Shown: positions 1 to 5,185, counted from the first letter of the stretch. The stretch is DNA of 5,244 nt from 2-01-FULL-39-10-A sp964565795 (GCA_964565795.1 CAZMGC010000047.1:1-5244); one strand, 5' to 3'. A program made the numbers and translations. The notes: generated from the sequence alone by a model not told the origin.

Positions 1-54
1 GTAGAATGCGCGGCTGGGGGCCGTGTGGTCCAAGTTCGATTCTCGGCACCCCGA
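1..54 (+). tRNA. tRNA-Pro (anticodon GGG), 3' part; 5' end outside window
   Basis: This is the 3' portion of a tRNA that reads proline codons CCC and CCU. The anticodon stem is 9-13 (CGCGG) paired with 21-25 (CCGTG). The 7-base loop at 14-20 has T at 15 followed by anticodon GGG at 16-18. A short variable region (26-29) leads to the T arm, 30-34 with 42-46, around loop TTCGATT (35-41). The acceptor 3' strand is CACCCCG (47-53) with discriminator A at 54. From memory, that acceptor end is typical of bacterial tRNA-Pro, and it agrees with the anticodon. No CCA is encoded (bases 55-57 are CAT), so CCA must be added by a nucleotidyltransferase. The T stem carries one A-C mismatch (32 x 44). The D arm and 5' acceptor strand lie outside the window. 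Confidence 0.9.
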
Positions 55-56
55 CA

Positions 57-85
57 TTGTTCTTTAGCCTCAAGTCAAGTATAAT
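57..85 (+). promoter_or_regulatory. sigma70-type promoter for uppS-idi
   Basis: A perfect -10 box TATAAT lies at 80-85. It is preceded, at the ideal 17-base spacing, by a partial -35 box TTGTTC at 57-62 that matches the first three consensus bases. Transcription would be expected to start near 91-93, immediately before the ATG at 94, giving a leader of roughly 0-3 bases. No Shine-Dalgarno sequence precedes that ATG, which fits a leaderless message. The promoter sits directly after the tRNA. Confidence 0.65.
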
Positions 86-93
86 TAACTCCC

Positions 94-840
94 ATGAATG
101 ATCTTTCTGAAAAAAGGGAAGAAGCCATAAAAAATTTTCCAGAATTAGGAAATATTTCTGACGATAATTTCCCCAAACATATTTTCATAATCCCCGATGG
201 AAATAGAAGGTTTGCTAAAAATAACAATAGACCCGCTTTTTGGGGACATGAAAAAGGTTTTAAGGTTGCAATTAATTTACTTAGATTTTTTAGACCCTTC
301 CCTATAAAAACAGTTACACTTTGGGGATTTTCTTCTGACAACTGGAAAAGAGACGAAAATGAAATCAAAAACTTGATGCGAATATTTGGATTTATTATCG
401 ATAACTATCTGGATGAAATTAAAGAGTATAATTCTCGTTTTGTTCATCTGGGAAGACGCGATAGATTACCAAAAAAACTACTCAGTAAAATTGAAAAAGC
501 AGAAGAGGAGACTAAGAATAATACTGGCCAAATTGTTTGTCTTGCACTAGATTTTGGAGGTGAAGATTCAAATGTTAGAACCGCAATTAAAGCAAGAGAA
601 GTAAACTTTGAGATCGATGAAGAATCTATTTGGAAATTAAGAGACACAGAAGGCTTAATTAGATCTGCAGATTTAATATTTAGAACATCTGAAAGAAGAA
701 CATCGGATGTAGGATTTTTAAACGGAAAACATTCTGTTTTATGTTTTAAAGAAGATAAATTATTTCCAGAAGTTATAGAAAAAGATTTAGCGGAAGCAAT
801 TTATTACTATTCACAAACTAAAAGAAACGAAGGAAAATAA
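94..840 (+). CDS. uppS: cis-prenyltransferase, undecaprenyl diphosphate synthase family (UppS-like)
   Basis: Family enzymes add IPP units in cis to an allylic diphosphate, giving the polyprenyl carrier used for cell-wall and surface glycans. The protein has 248 residues, about the usual length, with a 28-residue N-terminal lead-in. Core signatures are in order: the DGN motif at 35-37 (catalytic-type Asp35) continuing as DGNRRFA, GHEKG at 51-55 (His52), FSSDNWKR at 79-86, NNTG at 142-145 and the FGG motif at 154-156. DGNRR is more like archaeal and eukaryotic dehydrodolichyl enzymes than the DGNGR of E. coli. The C-terminal IPP-binding block (197-218) is divergent: it is RTSERRTS rather than RTSGExRxS, one residue shorter, and the usual Glu of the YxELYF stretch is Val215. 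The start at 94 is the first ATG after a strong -10 box, and no Shine-Dalgarno is visible. The stop overlaps the idi-like ATG. Family assignment is firm; chain length and activity are not shown. Confidence 0.9.
   Translation: MNDLSEKREEAIKNFPELGNISDDNFPKHIFIIPDGNRRFAKNNNRPAFWGHEKGFKVAINLLRFFRPFPIKTVTLWGFSSDNWKRDENEIKNLMRIFGFIIDNYLDEIKEYNSRFVHLGRRDRLPKKLLSKIEKAEEETKNNTGQIVCLALDFGGEDSNVRTAIKAREVNFEIDEESIWKLRDTEGLIRSADLIFRTSERRTSDVGFLNGKHSVLCFKEDKLFPEVIEKDLAEAIYYYSQTKRNEGK
830..834 (+). promoter_or_regulatory. Shine-Dalgarno of the idi-like gene
   Basis: AAGGA lies 5 bases before the ATG at 840, within the last codons of uppS. It supports the one-base-overlap start and translational coupling of the two genes. 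Confidence 0.7.
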
Positions 841-1379
841 TGCTAGATTATTATAAAGAAAAACAATTTATTGCTAAAGTTGATAGAGACGGAAACATTC
901 TAGGGGAAATCGAAAAATGGGATGCACATAAAAAAGGAATCCTACACAAAGCTTTAACTGTAACATTAATTTTTAATGGAAAATTTCTGGTACAGCATAG
1001 AAAACATCCGGCATTTGATAAAACTTATGACGCAACCTCTTCTTCCCATCAACTTTTTATAAATGGAAAACTTCAGTCTACAGAAGAAGCTGCATTAAAT
1101 TGTCTCGAAAGAGAATGGGGATTAAACAAAAAATATTTAAAGAATTTAAAAAATCTTGGAGCAATTTATTATAAAACTAAAGATCCAAAAAGTGAATTCA
1201 CAGAACATGAAATTTGCGATGTAATAACTGTAGAAATTGATAGCAAACCTGAGCCAAATCTGGATTTTGCGTACGACGCTTTACTGGTAAGCAAACAAGA
1301 GCTTACAGATAAAAATTCTAGGATATATAGAAATCTTGCTCCCTGGATAAAAGTAATGATTGAGGAAAATAAAATTTAA
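840..1379 (+). CDS. type I isopentenyl-diphosphate delta-isomerase-like Nudix protein, catalytic Cys replaced by Ser
   Basis: The 179-residue protein aligns along its length with type I IDI, which interconverts IPP and DMAPP. The metal-site residues are conserved: His30 and His36 (E. coli His25/His32; spacing one shorter), His70 (His69), Glu122 and Glu124 in the EHE motif (Glu114/Glu116), and Glu92 (Glu87). Tyr111 and Trp169 match E. coli Tyr104 and Trp161. The Nudix box is degenerate, as in true IDI, keeping only its last Glu, which argues against ordinary Nudix hydrolysis. The key oddity is that the NSVCGH motif reads ATSSSH (65-70), so the essential Cys67 of E. coli is Ser68 (codon TCT at 1041-1043). 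The gene starts in a TAATG overlap with uppS, with a good Shine-Dalgarno. Co-transcription with a prenyltransferase supports an IPP/DMAPP role, but isomerase activity is uncertain; a phosphohydrolase or regulatory role is the alternative. The stop overlaps the convergent rpsI stop. Confidence 0.8.
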   Translation: MLDYYKEKQFIAKVDRDGNILGEIEKWDAHKKGILHKALTVTLIFNGKFLVQHRKHPAFDKTYDATSSSHQLFINGKLQSTEEAALNCLEREWGLNKKYLKNLKNLGAIYYKTKDPKSEFTEHEICDVITVEIDSKPEPNLDFAYDALLVSKQELTDKNSRIYRNLAPWIKVMIEENKI

Positions 1380-1849
1380 CGCTTTGGAGACTGCTTAGCT
1401 CTTCTAGCTTTTCCACCAGTTCCAACTTTTCTTCGCTCTCTAACTCTCTGATCACGAGTAAGAAGTCCTTCTTTTCTTAATGCAGGCTTTACGGCTTCAT
1501 CTATCGCTGCAAGTGCTCGAGAGACTCCTAAAACAAACGCTCCTAATTGTGAAGCTGTTCCTCCGCCTGCAACTCTTGCAGTTATCGCATATTTATTTAA
1601 TGCATCAGCTGTTTTTAAAGGCTGTTCATAAATTGATTTTGAAACTGCTCCTCCAAAATATTCAGAAATATTTCTTCCATTAACTACTAAGTCACCTTTT
1701 TTAACTTCGTATTCTTCAAATTTTAAAGCATCTGGAACTTTAGAGTAAACTCTAACGCGTGCAACAGCTGCTCTCCTACGTCCAACTGCAAACATAAAGT
1801 CTTTATATTTCTTTGTTCCGCCAACTGTTGTTTTTAATTCTTCTGCCAT
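1376..1849 (-). CDS. rpsI: 30S ribosomal protein S9
   Basis: S9 is a small-subunit head protein whose C-terminal tail reaches the P-site tRNA. The 157-residue product has the family landmarks: GRRRAAVARV (23-32), NGRNISEYFG (57-66), ARVAGGGTASQLGA, RKEGLLTRD, and the conserved terminal Lys-Arg pair. E. coli S9 is 130 residues. The excess is an N-terminal lead-in and about 13 extra residues around 36-51. An in-frame ATG at 1879 would add 10 residues, but that stretch encodes the AAAGGAG ribosome-binding sequence and overlaps rplM by 29 bases, so the ATG at 1849, one base after the rplM stop, is preferred. This is the last gene of the minus-strand operon. Its stop overlaps that of the convergent idi-like gene, leaving no room for a terminator in between. 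Confidence 0.96.
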   Translation of the reverse strand: MAEELKTTVGGTKKYKDFMFAVGRRRAAVARVRVYSKVPDALKFEEYEVKKGDLVVNGRNISEYFGGAVSKSIYEQPLKTADALNKYAITARVAGGGTASQLGAFVLGVSRALAAIDEAVKPALRKEGLLTRDQRVRERRKVGTGGKARRAKQSPKR

Positions 1850-1850
1850 A

Positions 1851-2270
1851 TTATTTAGATGCTCCTTTGAATTTATCATTATACTCGTGCTCAGAGTCTT
1901 CGTAAACCTTCAATCTTCCTAGCATTTGATCTCTTAATCTATTCTGCGGAAGCATTCCTTTTACTGCATGAGTAATTATATCTTGTGATTTTCGTGCTCT
2001 TAAATCTCCTAAAACTTCTTCTTTAAATCCACCAGGGAAACCAGAGTGACGTCTATATAATTTTTTAGATTCTTTATTCCCTGTTACTTTTACTTTTTTA
2101 GAATTAATTACAACCACGAAATCTCCACAATCTAAATTTTTAACAAAATATGGCTTTCCTTTTCCCATTAAAAGCCCTGCAACAACAGTCGATGTTCTAC
2201 CTAAATTTTTTCCATCTAAATCAACTAGATGCCATTCTCTTTTTATATCTGATGCTTTTGTCGCTTTCAT
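1851..2270 (-). CDS. rplM: 50S ribosomal protein L13
   Basis: L13 is an early-assembly protein of the large subunit. The 139-residue product is about the usual length (E. coli 142). It shows REWHLVDLDGKNLGR (11-25), the GDFVVVINSKKVKVTGNK stretch (49-66), and the L13 signature HAVKGMLP...LRDQMLGRLKVYEDSEH (101-128). The ATG overlaps the rplQ stop by one base (TAATG). It is preceded at 8 bases by a strong AAGGAG, so translation is probably coupled to rplQ. It pairs with rpsI immediately downstream (1-base gap), the usual L13-S9 couple. Here that couple directly follows rplQ, with no truA or transporter genes between as in many Firmicutes. Confidence 0.97.
   Translation of the reverse strand: MKATKASDIKREWHLVDLDGKNLGRTSTVVAGLLMGKGKPYFVKNLDCGDFVVVINSKKVKVTGNKESKKLYRRHSGFPGGFKEEVLGDLRARKSQDIITHAVKGMLPQNRLRDQMLGRLKVYEDSEHEYNDKFKGASK
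1862..1868 (-). promoter_or_regulatory. Shine-Dalgarno of rpsI (decides the start)
   Basis: On the minus strand, AAAGGAG lies 12 bases before the ATG at 1849. This is longer than ideal, but it sits inside any translation begun at the upstream ATG (1879). It therefore argues for the shorter S9 start. It lies within the last codons of rplM. Confidence 0.6.
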
Positions 2271-2749
2271 TATTTACTCTCCTTTTTTGCAGCTTTTTTA
2301 ACTGGTTTCTTAACTGCTGGTTTTTTAGCCTCCTTTTTTGGTGCTGCTATTTTCTTAGTCTCCTTTTTTTCTGGTTTTGGTGTTACTACAACTTCTTCTC
2401 CCTCAACCCATTCCATTATAGCCATTGAAGCGTTGTCTGAAAACCTTCTACCTGTTTTTATAATTCTAGTATATCCTCCAGCTCTATTCTTGAATCTAGG
2501 TCCTACTTCGTTTATCATTTTATCAATTTCATGGTCTTTTAGTATTCCTTTAAGAAGCCTTCTTGCGGTTGCTTCATCTTTCTTAGATTTTGTTACAATT
2601 TTTTCTACATCAGCTTTAATCGATTTAGCTTTTTCTTCAGTGGTAGTTATTCTTCCATGTAAAACCATAGCGGAAACAAGGCCTGAAAATAATGCCTTTC
2701 TTTCGTTTTTATCTCTTTTAAATTGTCGTCCAAAAACTTGTTTTCTCAT
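2270..2749 (-). CDS. rplQ: 50S ribosomal protein L17 with Lys/Ala/Pro-rich C-terminal tail
   Basis: L17 lies near the peptide exit of the large subunit. Residues 1-120 are a full L17 core: MRKQVFGRQFKRDKNERKAL at the start, ITTTEEKAK (34-42), the EVGPRFKNRAGGYTRIIKTG block (81-100), and DNASMAIMEW (105-114). E. coli L17 is 127 residues. This one is 159, the extra being a low-complexity basic tail (about 121-159) made of Lys, Ala, Pro and Glu, which is likely disordered and RNA-contacting. It directly follows rpoA in the normal alpha-operon order, but behind an 87-base spacer with a GC-rich hairpin. No Shine-Dalgarno is visible before the ATG at 2749. The stop overlaps the rplM start. Confidence 0.96.
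   Translation of the reverse strand: MRKQVFGRQFKRDKNERKALFSGLVSAMVLHGRITTTEEKAKSIKADVEKIVTKSKKDEATARRLLKGILKDHEIDKMINEVGPRFKNRAGGYTRIIKTGRRFSDNASMAIMEWVEGEEVVVTPKPEKKETKKIAAPKKEAKKPAVKKPVKKAAKKESK
2279..2284 (-). promoter_or_regulatory. Shine-Dalgarno of rplM
   Basis: AAGGAG on the minus strand, 8 bases before the ATG at 2270. It is built from the Lys-Glu codons at the end of the rplQ tail. It is the strongest ribosome-binding site in the window. Confidence 0.75.
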
Positions 2750-2755
2750 TTATAT

Positions 2756-2813
2756 ACAATAAATGCCTGCCCGCAATACTTATGTGCATGCGTTGCAGGC
2801 GGGGCACAATAAA
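2756..2813. repeat. GC-rich imperfect hairpin flanked by 8-base direct repeats (miniature-element-like)
   Basis: This structure lies in the rpoA-rplQ spacer. Arms 2764-2776 and 2793-2806 pair over 12 base pairs with one bulge (G2802) and one mismatch (C2772 x A2797). The pairing may extend two pairs inward around a loop near 2780-2789. The element 2764-2805 is bracketed by identical direct repeats ACAATAAA at 2756-2763 and 2806-2813, exactly 50 bases apart. Its base composition is clearly richer in G+C than its surroundings. The geometry resembles a tiny inserted element with a target-site duplication, but a single copy cannot prove mobility. On the operon transcript it would fold between rpoA and rplQ. 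No run of T follows the 3' arm, so a classical intrinsic terminator is unlikely. Confidence 0.7.
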
Positions 2814-2836
2814 CGCCCATTAAAGCTTAAATCAAT

Positions 2837-3760
2837 TTAGGCAGATAGCTCTATTCCCTTTTCCCTTAACTTTTCTTCAATTATAGAAATAGACTTTCCT
2901 CCCATGTTTCTCATGGAGATGAGGTCTTTTCTTGGCGCTTCAACTAATTGGCCAATTGTTTCAATTCCACCATTTCTTAGTGAATTATAAATTCTTGTTG
3001 GAAGATCTAATTCATCAATTGTTAATTTCAGTGTTGTGTCTGGAATATCTGATCTAACAGAATCTGATTCTACGTGATCCTGAGCTTTTGGTTCATAAAT
3101 TTGATGGAAATATGAATTTAGCGTTCTAGCTGCTTGATCAAGTGCATCTTTTGGAGAAACAACTCCATTTGTCCAGATACTTAGACTTAATTTATCTAAG
3201 TTAGTTTGTCTTCCAACGCGAGTTGCGCTAACAGAGAAATTTACTCTTTTTACTGGAGCGTAGATTGCATCAGTTGGGATTACTCCTAATGATGAGCTTC
3301 TTCTTTCTTCAGAAAGAGAATATCCATATCCTCTTTCAATTGTCATTTCGAGTTCCAGTTTTGCTTTTTTATCTGCGAGTGTTCCAATGTAATGGTCTGG
3401 GTTTGCTAATTCAACGTCTTCTGATAATTCTAGGTCTTTTGCTGTGATTTCCATTGGGCCTTTAACAGAAAGCCTAACGACACTTTGATCTTTTGAATTT
3501 AAGAGCTTGAAGTTTAATCCTTTAATATTTAACAGTAGATCTACAATATTTTCTTTAAGCCCTGGAATTGTAGAGAATCTGTGCTTTGCTCCATTAATCT
3601 TTACTGATGTTACTGCTACTCCAGGAATAGAGATAAGAAGAACTCTTCTTAATGCAGTTCCAAGAGTGTGACCATAACCCGGCTCAAGAGGTTCAATTAC
3701 GAACTCTCCGTAGTCGTTTGTAAGCTTTTCTTCTATAACTTTGAAATTAGGTTCTATCAT
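2837..3760 (-). CDS. rpoA: DNA-directed RNA polymerase subunit alpha
   Basis: Alpha dimerises to nucleate RNA polymerase assembly, and its C-terminal domain contacts UP elements and activators. The 307-residue product is near the normal bacterial length. The N-terminal domain carries GYGHTLGTALRRVLL (28-42), where the usual Asn after TLG is Thr35, the FSTIPGLKENI beta/beta'-contact stretch, and TRVGRQTNLDKLSLSIWTNG. A linker near 225-245 leads to the C-terminal domain (246-307) with its helix-hairpin-helix. The DNA-contact residues equivalent to E. coli Arg265, Asn268, Gly296, Lys298 and Ser299 are kept as Arg256, Asn259, Gly287, Lys289 and Ser290, so UP-element recognition is expected. It lies 17 bases after rpsD, with no clear Shine-Dalgarno. 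The ATG overlapping the rpsD stop meets TAA after three codons and cannot be the start. Confidence 0.98.
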   Translation of the reverse strand: MIEPNFKVIEEKLTNDYGEFVIEPLEPGYGHTLGTALRRVLLISIPGVAVTSVKINGAKHRFSTIPGLKENIVDLLLNIKGLNFKLLNSKDQSVVRLSVKGPMEITAKDLELSEDVELANPDHYIGTLADKKAKLELEMTIERGYGYSLSEERRSSSLGVIPTDAIYAPVKRVNFSVSATRVGRQTNLDKLSLSIWTNGVVSPKDALDQAARTLNSYFHQIYEPKAQDHVESDSVRSDIPDTTLKLTIDELDLPTRIYNSLRNGGIETIGQLVEAPRKDLISMRNMGGKSISIIEEKLREKGIELSA

Positions 3761-3777
3761 AAAGATTTATTCTACCA

Positions 3778-4380
3778 TTATCTTGAATAATATTCAATAA
3801 TCAATTGGGTATTAAAAGGGACCTCTAGATCTTCTTTTTTTGGCATTCTTAAGAGCTTTCCCACGCTTCCTTTACGCTCAACATATGGAACAAACTCTTT
3901 CTTTTCTTCCATAGCCTGTAATATTAAAGGATTTGTCTGAGATTTTGCTACAACCGTTACTACATCATCTGCTTTGAGTTGATATGAAGGTATATTTATC
4001 TTTTTATCGTTTACTAAAACGTGTCCATGAGAAACTAATTGCCTTGCACCAGCCCTAGATTTTGAAAATCCAAGTCTGTAGACTACATTATCAAGTCTTG
4101 TCTCAAGAAGCGCTACTAAAAGTTCTCCTGTTTCTTCTTTTTGAGTTTCAGCGTATTGGAAAAGCTTTTTAAATTGTTTTTCTAAAATTCCGTATGTTAC
4201 TTTTGCTTTTTGCTTTTCTCTAAGCTGTGCTCCGTATTCAGAAGCTCTTTTCTTTCTTTTTCTCGCATGCTGTCCAGGTGGAATATTAAGTCTTCTTGCT
4301 AAAGAATTAGAAGTCTTATCTAAAAGATTTACTCCTTCTCGTCTAGCTAGTTTATGTTTTGGTCCTGTATATCTTGCCAT
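3778..4380 (-). CDS. rpsD: 30S ribosomal protein S4
   Basis: S4 is a primary 16S rRNA binder that starts 30S assembly. In some bacteria it represses the alpha operon by binding its mRNA. The 200-residue product opens MARYTGPKHKLARREG, has PPGQHARKRKKRASEYGAQL (34-53) and REKQKAK, then an S4 RNA-binding domain (about 95-145) with RLDNVVYRLGF, SRAGARQLVSHGHVLVN and INIPSYQLK. It ends with IIEYYSR. The N-terminal region has no cysteines, so it is a zinc-free form. It lies between rpsK (5-base gap) and rpoA (17-base gap); in Bacillus, by contrast, rpsD lies elsewhere. No Shine-Dalgarno is visible upstream of the ATG at 4380. Confidence 0.98.
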   Translation of the reverse strand: MARYTGPKHKLARREGVNLLDKTSNSLARRLNIPPGQHARKRKKRASEYGAQLREKQKAKVTYGILEKQFKKLFQYAETQKEETGELLVALLETRLDNVVYRLGFSKSRAGARQLVSHGHVLVNDKKINIPSYQLKADDVVTVVAKSQTNPLILQAMEEKKEFVPYVERKGSVGKLLRMPKKEDLEVPFNTQLIIEYYSR

Positions 4381-4385
4381 ATGTT

Positions 4386-4784
4386 TTATATTCTTCTTTT
4401 CTTGCTCGCTCTTGGTCCATTGTGTGGGATTGGTGTTATATCTGCAATTTGAAGAATTGAAAGACCTGCGCTTTTAATTGCTCTTAAAGCTGAGTCTCTT
4501 CCTGCCCCTGGACCCTTTACGTAAACTTCTACTGATTTCATTCCTCCAGCCACAGCTTTTTTAGCTACAACTTCTACAGCTGTTGTAGCTGCAAATGGAG
4601 TTGATTTTCTTGTTCCCTTAAATCCAGTTGCTCCTGCCGAAGACCATCCAACAGTGTCCCCCTTGTTATTTGTAAAAGTCACTAATGTGTTGTTAAATGT
4701 TGCACTAATATAGACCTTACCATTTTCAGTAATTCTATTAACTTTTTTCTTTGTAGTTGTTTTTTTAACTTCTGCTTTTGCCAT
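4386..4784 (-). CDS. rpsK: 30S ribosomal protein S11
   Basis: S11 lies on the platform of the 30S subunit, near the E site and mRNA exit. The 132-residue product matches the family throughout: ATFNNTLVTFTNNKGD (28-43), SAGATGFKGTRKSTPFAA (49-66), VKGPGAGRDSALRA (89-102), and the terminal DITPIPHNGPRASKKRRI. The Asn122-Gly123 pair corresponds to the site that forms isoaspartate in E. coli S11. The N-terminus is Lys/Thr-rich. It is 2 bases from rpsM and has no evident Shine-Dalgarno, so it probably relies on coupling. Confidence 0.98.
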   Translation of the reverse strand: MAKAEVKKTTTKKKVNRITENGKVYISATFNNTLVTFTNNKGDTVGWSSAGATGFKGTRKSTPFAATTAVEVVAKKAVAGGMKSVEVYVKGPGAGRDSALRAIKSAGLSILQIADITPIPHNGPRASKKRRI

Positions 4785-4786
4785 AA

Positions 4787-5182
4787 TTATTTAGTATCAA
4801 GTCCCATTTTTGTAGCTACTTCTTTCTTAATAGCTCCAATTGTAACTCTCTTTCCTCTCTTTGTTCTGGCGTTTGATCTTGTTCTTTGACCTCTAGCTGG
4901 TAAGTTTCTTGCATGTCTCATTCCTCTGTAGGCTCCAATATCTTTAAGTCTTCTTATGTTTGAGTTTACCTCTGTTCTAAGATCTCCCTCAATCTTATAA
5001 CTTTCTAGAGCCTGCTGGATTCTTTTCTGCTCTTCTTCTGTTAATGTGTTTACTCTTTTTGCTCCTTCAACTTTAGCTTTTTCAAGAATTTCATAAACAT
5101 TACTTCTTCCTATTCCATAAATATAGCCTAGGGCGATTTCAACTTTCTTTTCATCTGGTATGTTTATTCCTGAAATTCTCAT
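4787..5182 (-). CDS. rpsM: 30S ribosomal protein S13
   Basis: S13 is in the 30S head, forms bridges to the 50S subunit and touches the P-site tRNA. The 131-residue product (E. coli 118) starts MRISGINIPDEKK. It has the YIYGIG turn (20-25) of the helix-two-turn-helix region, EGDLRTEVNSNIRRLKDIG, YRGMRH (85-90) and the RGQRTRSNART signature (97-107). A basic C-terminal extension of about 20 residues ends GLDTK. An AAGG lies 7 bases before the ATG, inside the end of rpmJ, from which it is separated by 3 bases. Confidence 0.98.
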   Translation of the reverse strand: MRISGINIPDEKKVEIALGYIYGIGRSNVYEILEKAKVEGAKRVNTLTEEEQKRIQQALESYKIEGDLRTEVNSNIRRLKDIGAYRGMRHARNLPARGQRTRSNARTKRGKRVTIGAIKKEVATKMGLDTK

Positions 5183-5185
5183 AAA

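Noticed and set aside
75..368. 97-codon open frame on the minus strand
   Set aside because: It lies antisense to the conserved start and DGN motif of uppS and shows no family resemblance.
1287..1306. Perfect 6-base-pair inverted repeat GTAAGC/GCTTAC with an 8-base loop, considered as a terminator
   Set aside because: It lies within the idi-like coding sequence, the stem is short, and no T-run follows on either strand.
1850..1879. Upstream ATG (1879) giving S9 ten more residues
   Set aside because: The extra codons contain the AAAGGAG ribosome-binding sequence and overlap rplM by 29 bases. The ATG at 1849 gives the usual tight spacing.
2150..2428. Plus-strand open frame rich in Leu, Phe and Trp that resembles a membrane peptide
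   Set aside because: It is the antisense of the Lys-rich end of rplQ and the start of rplM; the hydrophobicity is a by-product of complementing Lys and Glu codons.
2433..2762. Plus-strand open frame of 109 codons
   Set aside because: It is fully antisense to the conserved L17 core, and no promoter or ribosome-binding site of its own was seen.
2749..2777. Separate promoter for rplQ from the TTGCGG and TATATA-like bases before its start
   Set aside because: The spacing is only about 14 bases and the -10-like bases abut the ATG. AT-rich chance matches are likely.
94..5182. Alternative genetic code with TGA as glycine or tryptophan (SR1, Gracilibacteria or Mycoplasma type)
   Set aside because: No in-frame TGA occurs in nine complete genes, and conserved glycine and tryptophan positions use normal codons.
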